Counted from the first letter of the stretch, positions 9,445 through 18,239 are shown. The stretch: DNA of 56,052 nt from an uncultured Pelagibacteraceae bacterium (GCA_902626245.1 CACOED010000003.1:1-56052); one strand, 5' to 3'. Notes: generated from the letters alone by a model not told the origin. Numbers and translations: made by a program.

Positions 9445-11484
9445 ATGAATTTTAATTCGCTAGTTTGGTACTCTTCTTTAGCAATAGGAGATGAAAAAAA
9501 TAGTTATGTAGCTGACTTTCTTAATAGAAGTTGTGAACTACTTAATGAAGAAATTAACGATGAAATTAAAGAAAAAAAACTTCCTATTAATTTTAAGATC
9601 GATTTTTTGCACATACCAAAGGGTGAGGAAGGGGTTGATTTATTAAATAATAAACTAGTAAGTTATAAAAATCCTATATTTACCAATGGTCATAGTATAC
9701 CTAAGTACAATCCATCAATTATTGAAAGTATAAAAGATAAAAGTTTTTTTTATTTTCCTCAAAATGTAACTAATGCAAGTTACGATAAATTTGAGGAGAA
9801 TGTTAGAAAAAGGATTTTTAAAGTAGGTAGAGCTGACCAACCGGCAAAGTTAGCATTTATAGATAATGAAATAAAAAAACATTCTTCATCAAAAGTTTAT
9901 TTTTTTCATCAAGAACTGAGATTATCTGAAAAAATGTTAGCCAATCATAATGATGATAAAAATTTTACAAATTTTTCTTTTAAGGATTTTGATGAAGCGA
10001 AAGCGGATGAAAACGTAAAAACTATTTTGAAAGATTTAAAACCAGATGATTTAATAGTTTTAGATCTTAATTTAAGTAGATTTAAATATATATTTAATTA
10101 TTTAATTGATAATAATCTCCAAAATAAAGTTATCAGCACGTTTGGTTCAATAGAGAATAGGTTTGAAAAAATAACATTTAACTTAATTCAATTAGTGGGG
10201 AATCATGGGATTCCATCGGTTTCAATTGAAGACCTGATGTCAAAAATTTATGGAGAAAATGTAACACCAACAGATAAAGCTCTACTCTTAGATAGTACAT
10301 TTAGATTAGAAATCCCTATTTTAGCATTTCAAACTTTAAAGAAATGTATTAATTCTGGATTAACAAATATTGAAGATCAAAATATTTTAGAAACTTTATT
10401 GTCTTTTAATAATGATAGCGATGTTTTTGTTGGAAAACGTATTCAATATGGTTTTAACCAATCGAATGAAAATATTTTAAAAGAAAATTATGCCTATACT
10501 TTCCCTAATTCTTTACAGAATGAAAAATTTAAAATTCCAAAAATTCTACATCCAACTCAATTTTCAACAGTTAATGGAAAGATACAGCAATTTAATACTA
10601 TATATAATTATATTGATGTACTCAGAATAACCAATATTGATATTAAAGAAAAAACATGGACTGCAGAATTTTATTTAGATCTTGTATCGCAGTCAGATAA
10701 TCCTTTAGATCAGGTTATTTTTAATAATTTATCATCGACAAACGATAAATTTACTTCAAAGGAAATTTGGAGAAGGAAAGATGACAATGATTATAATACA
10801 GTTAGATATTATATAGTTGCAAACTTTGATTTCTTAGCAATTGCAGATAACTATCCTTTTGATTGGCAAAGTGTTTATATTTCAATGACACTTAAGGATA
10901 ATTCAAAACATATACTACAACCAATTCCACTAGAATTAGTAGATGATGAATTTGATATAAATGAGTGGCATATCGAAAATGCTTTTTCAGGTATAAAATA
11001 TAAGAAAAACTTTTTATATAAAGATACTGATCTTAAAAAAACGGTTACAGTATCGAGTGAAAATAGATTGGGTTGGACCTTAAGAAGAAAGAATACTGCT
11101 ACTCTATTTAAAATTGGTATACCAATGTTCTTCCTAACTTTCCTAGTTTATTATTCTGTATTTTTAGGGTTTGATAAATCAGGGGAAAGTATAGGAATTT
11201 TAACAACAACGTTCTTATCAGCAATTGCTTTATATTTTTCTGTTGAAAAACCAGAACCAAAAAAATTAACAATTATTGATATTATTTTTATTTGGTTTTA
11301 CGTCGTGAATGGTTTCACTATTACGGCTTTCAGCTTATCTTCATTAATAACTGAAAAAATACATTATTATACAAGTGGATTTTTAAAATTCATTATTCCG
11401 TTATCACTAATAAGTATTGCTATATATTTATATAAAAGAGTTCAAAATAATAGAAAAGATATAATACTTGATAGAGATCTTTAA
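9445..11484 (+). CDS. Predicted pentameric ligand-gated ion channel (Cys-loop/pro-loop superfamily) with N-terminal type-I PBP-like domain
   Basis: Pro-loop ADNYPFDWQSVYISM (Y470-Q475), compare GLIC FRRYPFDSQTLHIYL; INEWHIENAFSGIKYKK, compare GWDIESFTAVVKP; M1 with IGIP proline; M2 ESIGILTTTFLSAIALYFSVE followed by PEPKKLTIIDIIF; four TM segments at the C-terminus; N-terminal alternating beta/alpha pattern typical of PBP type I. Confidence 0.78.
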   Translation: MNFNSLVWYSSLAIGDEKNSYVADFLNRSCELLNEEINDEIKEKKLPINFKIDFLHIPKGEEGVDLLNNKLVSYKNPIFTNGHSIPKYNPSIIESIKDKSFFYFPQNVTNASYDKFEENVRKRIFKVGRADQPAKLAFIDNEIKKHSSSKVYFFHQELRLSEKMLANHNDDKNFTNFSFKDFDEAKADENVKTILKDLKPDDLIVLDLNLSRFKYIFNYLIDNNLQNKVISTFGSIENRFEKITFNLIQLVGNHGIPSVSIEDLMSKIYGENVTPTDKALLLDSTFRLEIPILAFQTLKKCINSGLTNIEDQNILETLLSFNNDSDVFVGKRIQYGFNQSNENILKENYAYTFPNSLQNEKFKIPKILHPTQFSTVNGKIQQFNTIYNYIDVLRITNIDIKEKTWTAEFYLDLVSQSDNPLDQVIFNNLSSTNDKFTSKEIWRRKDDNDYNTVRYYIVANFDFLAIADNYPFDWQSVYISMTLKDNSKHILQPIPLELVDDEFDINEWHIENAFSGIKYKKNFLYKDTDLKKTVTVSSENRLGWTLRRKNTATLFKIGIPMFFLTFLVYYSVFLGFDKSGESIGILTTTFLSAIALYFSVEKPEPKKLTIIDIIFIWFYVVNGFTITAFSLSSLITEKIHYYTSGFLKFIIPLSLISIAIYLYKRVQNNRKDIILDRDL

Positions 11485-11486
11485 AT

Positions 11487-11547
11487 ATGAAAAAATGTAT
11501 TTATTGTAAATAGCTCAGGTGTTTACAGAGGTTCAATAGGAATGTAA
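11487..11547 (+). pseudogene. Possible frameshifted remnant of a tiny zinc-ribbon ORF
   Basis: ATG AAA AAA TGT ATT TAT TGT AAA TAG; skipping one A gives MKKCIYC-NSSGVYRGSIGM*. Confidence 0.3.
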
Positions 11548-11571
11548 TATTTTTACAAATAGATTTATATT

Positions 11572-11994
11572 ATGATAAAAAAAATTAAAATTAACATAGA
11601 TAGTAGTATTAATTGCTACGCATTTGAAGATATTGATCTTAATCAGGGAAAGTTAAAGATATCTTATATTGAGCTTTCCGAAAATTTGATTTTATTAGAT
11701 AAAAGCTATTATAAGACAAAAGAAAATTTTAAAGAAGAGAACAAGACGTGTTTTGCTGGAGAATTTGATAGCTCTAAGTTAGATTTTAGTTATGAGCCTA
11801 TGGAACCTTCAAAAGAATTTAGAATTAGTTTGAATGGAGATTTAGAATTTTCTTGTGAAGATAATATGAGCACATTTGAAAACTTAAATGAAATTAAAGG
11901 AAACTCATTATCTGTTTCGTTTGTATCAAATGACGGAATTCAAGATGATCTTTCAACATCCCAAATAGATTTTTGTGATATTAAAAAGATATAA
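11572..11994 (+). CDS. Hypothetical protein (140 aa)
   Basis: ORF only. Confidence 0.55.
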   Translation: MIKKIKINIDSSINCYAFEDIDLNQGKLKISYIELSENLILLDKSYYKTKENFKEENKTCFAGEFDSSKLDFSYEPMEPSKEFRISLNGDLEFSCEDNMSTFENLNEIKGNSLSVSFVSNDGIQDDLSTSQIDFCDIKKI

Positions 11995-12001
11995 AGCTTA
12001 A

Positions 12002-12172
12002 ATGACTTTTACAGAGTGGGACAATGCTTTAGCTGATTTAGCAATTGAATTAGATGAAGCCGCTGAGGCAATGGGTATTGATATGAGTGAGATTGAAAAA
12101 TGGAAAGAAAAAAATGAAGTCCCTCAAAAAGCAATAGATTGGTTAAATAAATCTAACGATGACCAGCCATAG
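12002..12172 (+). CDS. Small HTH-like protein (56 aa), not in the ORF track
   Basis: MTFTEWDNALADLAIELDEAAEAMGIDMSEIEKWKEKNEVPQKAIDWLNKSNDDQP*; resembles the helical core of a Cro/C1-type HTH; overlaps the next ORF. Confidence 0.5.
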   Translation: MTFTEWDNALADLAIELDEAAEAMGIDMSEIEKWKEKNEVPQKAIDWLNKSNDDQP

Positions 12173-12431
12173 TATTTGTTCAAGATGTACAAAGAAATTT
12201 GACTTAATAAGTGGAAAAAAAATTTCTTACGCAGAAAATATTTTTTATATTTGTAAAGAATGCTTGCCAACTACTAAGCATTGTAAAAGTAAAATTTATC
12301 CATTTAAATGGGATTATTTTTGTAGTCCTTGCGAATGGTTTGGTTATGTTGATGAGGTTAAATATTTTAAAGACAAGTTGTCTTGTCCAATTTGCAATAA
12401 TTCAAAACTAGAAATGAATGATGAAAAATAG
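12159..12431 (+). CDS. Zinc-ribbon-like small protein
   Basis: Four CxxC pairs: CSRC, CKEC, CSPC, CPIC. Confidence 0.6.
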   Translation: MTSHSICSRCTKKFDLISGKKISYAENIFYICKECLPTTKHCKSKIYPFKWDYFCSPCEWFGYVDEVKYFKDKLSCPICNNSKLEMNDEK

Positions 12432-12455
12432 TTTCTGTGATACAAGTATACTTCT

Positions 12456-13031
12456 ATGAAGATTAAATTTGTATTAGGTCCATATGGCTATGAAGTTGTA
12501 TTAGGAAATATATCGGAGCAGGTTTACAATAAATATTCTCAGGACAATGATGCTTTAAGAGATGCTGTAACAGGTTTTGAAGAAGATCCTGAGATTAAGG
12601 AATGGTCTGATATGGATGATATAGCTCACAATTATGGCGCTGTATTAGAGGAAGAAGGGACAGATCAATATTTAAAAATATTTAATGAAAATAATGATGA
12701 ATTATTAAATATACCTTTAACTTTAGATGAAATTCAAAATAAGGGTTTTAATATTAAAGAAGATGTTAAGCATTCACTAGAGGAAGATTTATCAGAAAAA
12801 TTTTATTTTTTTGGTCAGAGTGGAGAAAAAGGAGAATGGGAAAATTTAGATCAATTGTTTGAAGTGAGTGAATTTAAGCCAAGTGAATTTAATATTCATA
12901 TTGCAAACTTAGACGGGCTAAAAATAATTTATGCAATAAGTTATAAAAATAATGAAAAAACTAAGTTAAGTGTAGAGTCATCAAATCCTAACTTTCAAAA
13001 TTTTGAAGTAAGAATGGGAGATGATGTCTAA
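12456..13031 (+). CDS. Hypothetical acidic protein (191 aa)
   Basis: ORF; its stop codon is adjacent to the next gene start. Confidence 0.6.
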   Translation: MKIKFVLGPYGYEVVLGNISEQVYNKYSQDNDALRDAVTGFEEDPEIKEWSDMDDIAHNYGAVLEEEGTDQYLKIFNENNDELLNIPLTLDEIQNKGFNIKEDVKHSLEEDLSEKFYFFGQSGEKGEWENLDQLFEVSEFKPSEFNIHIANLDGLKIIYAISYKNNEKTKLSVESSNPNFQNFEVRMGDDV

Positions 13032-13837
13032 TGACAATGATAAACAACAACTATAAAAAAATTATTAATTCAAAAAAAAAAGTTAACTTTTTTAATAAAT
13101 TAAAAAATTATGTTTATGTCTATTGCAAAGTAGATACTAAGAATAACAATAAAAAAACACCTATATACATTGGTGTCGGCAAAGGTCTTAGATGTCTTTC
13201 ACACTTAAAAGAACTAAATAAAAAAACAGATACTAAGTCAAAACTTTTAAAAGAATTAGATGAAAAAAATCTTTTAACTTTAGATATTCTAGCACACGGA
13301 TTAGATAAAGACCAAGTTCTTACTGTTGAATCTGCTTGTATTGATTTAATAGGAATTGAAAATTTAGAGAATAAACAGAAAGGTCATGGAAATAATGTAA
13401 AAAGAATTCCAATTGACGAACTTTATAATCAAATTAATAAGGAATATGTAAATGTTTTGCCTGAACACTCAGGTGTAGCGATTTTAATCAATAGAGACTA
13501 CAGAGCTCATTTTGACGAATTACAAACTTTTGAAATCACTAGAGGAGTTTGGAGAAAATCACAAAAAACTATTGCAGAAAATATCAATGCTAAGTTAGCA
13601 TATGCAGTTCATAATGGTGTAGTTAAAGAAGTTTATGAAATTCATAAATGGGTGCCAGCAGGTACACAACAATATTTTACAAGAGATGTTAACGAAAGAT
13701 TTATAAAAAATCTTCCTGGTAAAGAGAAATATTTTGAATTTGTTGGACGAAAAGCTTCTGATAAAATTAGAGAAAGATACAAAGGAAAAATAGTAAATAG
13801 AATAAGAAGTTACGGAAACTCTTTTGTAAAAATTTGA
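13031..13837 (+). CDS. GIY-YIG nuclease-like domain protein (LEM-3-like/COG3680-type)
   Basis: YVYVYCKVDTKNNNKKTPIYIGVGKGLRCLSHL... VESACIDLIG: GIY-YIG core with variant YVY...YIG. Confidence 0.7.
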   Translation: MTMINNNYKKIINSKKKVNFFNKLKNYVYVYCKVDTKNNNKKTPIYIGVGKGLRCLSHLKELNKKTDTKSKLLKELDEKNLLTLDILAHGLDKDQVLTVESACIDLIGIENLENKQKGHGNNVKRIPIDELYNQINKEYVNVLPEHSGVAILINRDYRAHFDELQTFEITRGVWRKSQKTIAENINAKLAYAVHNGVVKEVYEIHKWVPAGTQQYFTRDVNERFIKNLPGKEKYFEFVGRKASDKIRERYKGKIVNRIRSYGNSFVKI

Positions 13838-13866
13838 TTTTTTAATTAAACTATCTATAAATTTTT

Positions 13867-14190
13867 TTAAATCAAAATATCCGTTAATTCACTTAAAGTA
13901 TATCTGTCTTCACCTTTAGGTTCAAAAAATGTAATTTGATTATCACTTACATAATGGTCAAGCATTAAATCGTTAAAATTTCCAAAAGTAGCTTTGTCCT
14001 CTTCATTATTTTTAATATCAATTTTTGGATAATATTTTTTTATCTGATCGTTAACATATACCTCATACCAAACGCCATCATCAGTTTCTTTGAAGTACCC
14101 CCTATCCCATACTAGAGTATTAAGATTTTCTAGAGGATCTGATATAAAATCAGGATTTATTTCTGAATTAAAAACATCTTCTTTTTTCAT
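13867..14190 (-). CDS. Hypothetical acidic protein (107 aa)
   Basis: ORF only. Confidence 0.5.
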   Translation of the reverse strand: MKKEDVFNSEINPDFISDPLENLNTLVWDRGYFKETDDGVWYEVYVNDQIKKYYPKIDIKNNEEDKATFGNFNDLMLDHYVSDNQITFFEPKGEDRYTLSELTDILI

Positions 14191-14232
14191 TCTAAAATAT
14201 TAAATTAAATATTATTAAAATACTAATAATTT

Positions 14233-14565
14233 TTAGTAAATAAGATCTAATATTTTTCTCACTTCTTCGTTATCCTCTTCTTCATCACATTCCCAAATAC
14301 TCATTGAAGAAATAATGTCATTATTAAGATATGGTTTAATAAATTTAACTAAAGATTCATTTGAATAATCTTTGACTTCTGGACCATATGTTCCATACAA
14401 TTCTCCTAATGCATGCCACATACAGCAAGAATATGGTTCCTCATCCTTTGAAATAAATCCAAGTTTATTCCAAGTATCTTTGTCTCTAAAAAAGAATTTA
14501 AGGATTAAATCTGAATTTAACTTTGTCAAGAAATTAAGTCCTTTCCAGCATCTATAAACATGCAT
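14233..14565 (-). CDS. Hypothetical protein (up to 110 aa; start uncertain, overlaps the upstream nuclease gene)
   Basis: ORF only. Confidence 0.45.
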   Translation of the reverse strand: MHVYRCWKGLNFLTKLNSDLILKFFFRDKDTWNKLGFISKDEEPYSCCMWHALGELYGTYGPEVKDYSNESLVKFIKPYLNNDIISSMSIWECDEEEDNEEVRKILDLIY

Positions 14566-15329
14566 TTCTCACAGCTTTTGTTAATTTCAGGTACCTTATC
14601 TAATTCTAAAGTTTTTTTCATATTAATAATGTTTTCTTGTACCCAGGATGTATCTGTTACATATGGTACTAATGTCATAGTAAAATTCAATTTTCCCTCA
14701 AAGTTATCAAAACTTTTTTCTGCATTACAAACATAAAAGTAAGACGTATCTGAAACTTTAAAGCCCATTTTTCTTAAAATATGAACATATATATCCATCT
14801 GTATTTTATAACCTTGATGATAAATACTTTCTAAATATGATTTAGTTTCAACTTTAGTATTACTTGATTGAGCCTTGTAATCTACTACAACTAATTCCTC
14901 TCTATCTAAGTCATACCATATATCATCTACCCCACCATGTATTTCTATATTGGTGTCTTTATCTAAATATGAAATTCCACCCGATAAAGAATTTCTCCAA
15001 TCATCTAATTCTTTATGTTGAAATGGAATAAAATTAAGATTATATTTTTTAAATATCGGGTGAGGTTTCTTTTGGCGTCTCAGTATATCAAATTCCTTTT
15101 TTAGTAGTTCGTCGACTGCAACATTTAATGACCAGCCAGGTGTTCCTGGATCTTTTAATCCTTTAACTCTATCTAAATAAAAACATCTTTTACAGTCCAA
15201 GAAGTTGCTAAACTTTGATCTACTTATCTTAAAAGGTTCATTTGCCCCTTTTTTATAAACACTACCCTTTCGAGTTCTTATTGGAGTAACCTCTACTAAT
15301 TCGCCTTTTGAATTTTTTTTTAATCCCAT
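14526..15329 (-). CDS. PD-(D/E)XK superfamily nuclease, possibly with Cys-bound metal cluster
   Basis: GGVDDIWYDLDREELVVVDYKAQ (D-x(n)-D-Y-K motif), YHQGYKIQMDIYVHILRKMGF (Q-x-x-x-Y), flanking CKRC and CEKC cysteines. Confidence 0.75.
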   Translation of the reverse strand: MGLKKNSKGELVEVTPIRTRKGSVYKKGANEPFKISRSKFSNFLDCKRCFYLDRVKGLKDPGTPGWSLNVAVDELLKKEFDILRRQKKPHPIFKKYNLNFIPFQHKELDDWRNSLSGGISYLDKDTNIEIHGGVDDIWYDLDREELVVVDYKAQSSNTKVETKSYLESIYHQGYKIQMDIYVHILRKMGFKVSDTSYFYVCNAEKSFDNFEGKLNFTMTLVPYVTDTSWVQENIINMKKTLELDKVPEINKSCEKCMFIDAGKDLIS

Positions 15330-15435
15330 TGATTTTATATTATATTATAGAGTATAAAAATTTATAAATTATATTCATCTTTCACAAATGCTTTTTATCA
15401 AAGTAGCATGAAAGAGTCTAATTACTTAAAAGACT

Positions 15436-16803
15436 TCAAGACTTTTTAATATAATTACCAATAAAATTTAAACCATTTCCAAATAATAAAGATAAATAAA
15501 TTAAACAAGGTGCAAAGTATCTTGTATTTCCTATCCAACTACAAACTGCCAAAAAATATAACAAAGATAAAACTACTAATAGTAAATGGCTTTTTTTATT
15601 AATTTTGAATAAATAAATTAAACCACAAAAACTTATAGAATATATCAATAGTGTATAAATAATTCTAAATGGTATTAAATTCATGTGAGTTTCGCTTCTA
15701 TAGTATCTAGTTTCTGGTTTGCCCTTATATTCATATTTATAATAAAAATGAACGTGCCTAAGTGGGTCTAAAACAATAAAATGAATAGTTTTATTTATAA
15801 CATGGTTGGCTGATATTAATGGATTATCAAGTATAATTTTAAAAGATTCATCTTGTAAAAAATTATAATAAAGTAAAAGATCTTTTTCTTTTTTTAAGTC
15901 AATTTTATTCTCTTTAATCCAAAGTTTTTCATTTGATTTTAAAATATCTTTTGCTTGTGCTATTGAAATCTTATCTTTCTTCGAAATAATCGAAGGTACC
16001 ATATACTTATAAAAACCATCTTTGGATTGTGTTGGACTAGTATAAAAAATTCCTGATCTAGAATAATTATGATATCCAATAAATATCAATATAAAAATAT
16101 ATCCACAAATAAGAAATATGGATGGTTTTACAAAATTTTTTCTAAATATAAATATATAATAAAAAATAACTGGAAAAATATAAAATATTGCGACCGATCT
16201 TTGTAAAAACATCAGGCCTAAAATAAATCCGGCAATAAAATTAATAGCATTATTTTTAGATTGTTTAATAAGCAATGTTAAAAAAATTATTTGGAAAGAA
16301 AAAAAAATTGATTCTGACCAAAAAGATGAATGAAATAATAAAAGTGTAGGTTCAAATGCAAGAAATGTTACCACATATAGAGAAGACTGATCGTTATATT
16401 CTTTTTTAAGTTCTTTATAAAAAAATAATAATGATAAGTAATATATAATTGTTTGAAAAATAAGTATAAAAGTTTTTTTCTTATCAATTTTAATTTTATT
16501 AAATTCATCAATCAACTCTAGATCAATAAGGGAAGAAAATATAAATAAAACTTTTGATGGTAAATAAGGATTTCTATACTCATTACCAGTTTGAAAAAAA
16601 TTCTTATTTTTTTTCATATCTTCCTTTAATTTATGAGCTTGTTGCCAGTAAATACCTGGTGGACCTTTGATCATTTGGTGGTTTTCTAAATTATCAGAGG
16701 ATGTTTCATAAACATCATATTTAGAAACATAATAAATACTTATTAATGTAGAAATAAATAATCCTAGTAAAAGTGATAAATATATTTTTTTTTTAAAAAA
16801 CAT
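15436..16803 (-). CDS. Multi-pass membrane protein, ArnT/PMT-like (GT-C fold) glycosyltransferase candidate
   Basis: Many TM segments; SSLYVVTFLAFEPTLLLFHSSFWSESIFFSFQIIFL pattern. Confidence 0.55.
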   Translation of the reverse strand: MFFKKKIYLSLLLGLFISTLISIYYVSKYDVYETSSDNLENHQMIKGPPGIYWQQAHKLKEDMKKNKNFFQTGNEYRNPYLPSKVLFIFSSLIDLELIDEFNKIKIDKKKTFILIFQTIIYYLSLLFFYKELKKEYNDQSSLYVVTFLAFEPTLLLFHSSFWSESIFFSFQIIFLTLLIKQSKNNAINFIAGFILGLMFLQRSVAIFYIFPVIFYYIFIFRKNFVKPSIFLICGYIFILIFIGYHNYSRSGIFYTSPTQSKDGFYKYMVPSIISKKDKISIAQAKDILKSNEKLWIKENKIDLKKEKDLLLYYNFLQDESFKIILDNPLISANHVINKTIHFIVLDPLRHVHFYYKYEYKGKPETRYYRSETHMNLIPFRIIYTLLIYSISFCGLIYLFKINKKSHLLLVVLSLLYFLAVCSWIGNTRYFAPCLIYLSLLFGNGLNFIGNYIKKS

Positions 16804-16809
16804 GAAAAT

Positions 16810-17013
16810 TTAATCTATTGATGCAAGTATTTCTTCTTCACATTTTTTCCTGACTGTATTTTTATCAAAGTTTTTAGAGGTTTGTTTTTTAGCTAAAACA
16901 CAAGCAGAAATTGCCTTATTAATATTAAAATCTCTATAATTGGTTCTTGCAAAATATAATAAAATTACTGCAATAATTATAAATATTATGTAATTTAATA
17001 TTTTTTTATTCAT
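16810..17013 (-). CDS. Small single-TM hypothetical protein
   Basis: MNKKILNYIIFIIIAVILLYFA... Confidence 0.5.
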   Translation of the reverse strand: MNKKILNYIIFIIIAVILLYFARTNYRDFNINKAISACVLAKKQTSKNFDKNTVRKKCEEEILASID

Positions 17014-17063
17014 CCTAAACTTTATAACTATATTATATACTATAAATTGTGTATTGAATAATT

Positions 17064-18239
17064 ATGATCAAGTCTGAAGATATTGTTATAACATCAGCTT
17101 TCAGAACTCCTATTGGTTCTTTTCAAGGAAGCTTAAAAAATCATACTGCAACTGATCTTGGAACTATAGTGATCAAAAAATGTATGGAACATTCAAATTT
17201 GAAAAGTTTTGATGTCGACACAGTTATTTTGGGACAAGTATTGCAGGCTGGTTGTGGGCAAAATCCAGCTAGACAAGCAGCGATTAACGCAGGAATAGAT
17301 AATGATAAAACTGCAACAACAATTAACCAAGTTTGTGGATCTGGATTAGCTGCTATAACTTTAGGTTTTAATTCTATCAAATTAGGTGATTCAAATATTA
17401 TTATTGCTGGAGGACAAGAGAGTATGACAAATTCACCTCATTATGTAAAATTTAGAATGGATAAAAATATTAGTGAGGAAAATTTAAAAGATACAATGCT
17501 TATTGATGGATTGATTGATGCATATAATGATTATCATATGGGTGTAACGGCAGAAAATGTCGCTGAAAAATATCAGATTACTAGAAATGATCAGGATAAT
17601 TTTGCACTTAACTCTCAAAAAAAAGCAATAAAGGCTATTAAAGAAAATAAATTTAAAGAAGAAATAGTTCCAATTAAGTTAAAAGACCAAAAAATTTTTG
17701 AAAAGGACGAGTATCCAAGATCAGACACAAATTTAGAAAAATTATCAAATTTAAAAACTGTTTTTAAAGATAATGGAACTGTTACCGCAGGAAATGCATC
17801 AGGATTAAATGACGGCGCTGCAGCGTTAACTTTAATGAATTTTAAAACTTCAATAAATAAAAATTTAAAACCAATTGCGAAAATAGTTTCTTGGGCTCAA
17901 AGTGGTGTAGATCCCAAATTAATGGGGACTGGTCCAATACCAGCCTCAAATTTAGCTTTAAAAAAAGCTGGCTGGGGTATTAATGATTTAGATTTAATTG
18001 AGTCTAATGAAGCTTTTGCAGCTCAATCTTTAGCGGTGATAAAAGAACTCGGGCTTAATAATGAAATTGTAAATGTTAATGGTGGAGCAATTGCACTTGG
18101 ACATCCAATTGGTGCATCAGGATCTAGAATACTAGTTACTCTGATTCATGAAATGCAAAAAAGAAAACTTAAAAAAGGTTTGGCTACTCTTTGTATTGGA
18201 GGTGGTATGGGTATTTCTATGTGTATAGAAAGTGTTTAA
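17064..18239 (+). CDS. Acetyl-CoA acetyltransferase (thiolase)
   Basis: NQVCGSGLAAITLG, NVNGGAIALGHPIGASGSRILVTL, CIGGGMG thiolase motifs. Confidence 0.95.
   Translation: MIKSEDIVITSAFRTPIGSFQGSLKNHTATDLGTIVIKKCMEHSNLKSFDVDTVILGQVLQAGCGQNPARQAAINAGIDNDKTATTINQVCGSGLAAITLGFNSIKLGDSNIIIAGGQESMTNSPHYVKFRMDKNISEENLKDTMLIDGLIDAYNDYHMGVTAENVAEKYQITRNDQDNFALNSQKKAIKAIKENKFKEEIVPIKLKDQKIFEKDEYPRSDTNLEKLSNLKTVFKDNGTVTAGNASGLNDGAAALTLMNFKTSINKNLKPIAKIVSWAQSGVDPKLMGTGPIPASNLALKKAGWGINDLDLIESNEAFAAQSLAVIKELGLNNEIVNVNGGAIALGHPIGASGSRILVTLIHEMQKRKLKKGLATLCIGGGMGISMCIESV

Noticed and set aside
9445-10400. N-terminal half of the 679-aa protein as an ordinary ABC-transporter solute-binding protein
   Set aside because: No signal peptide or lipobox and no ABC permease or ATPase neighbours; it is fused in frame to the channel-like region.
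12211-12411. 66-aa ORF overlapping the zinc-ribbon gene in another frame
   Set aside because: The alternate frame (12159-12431) has four CxxC pairs and is the more credible product.
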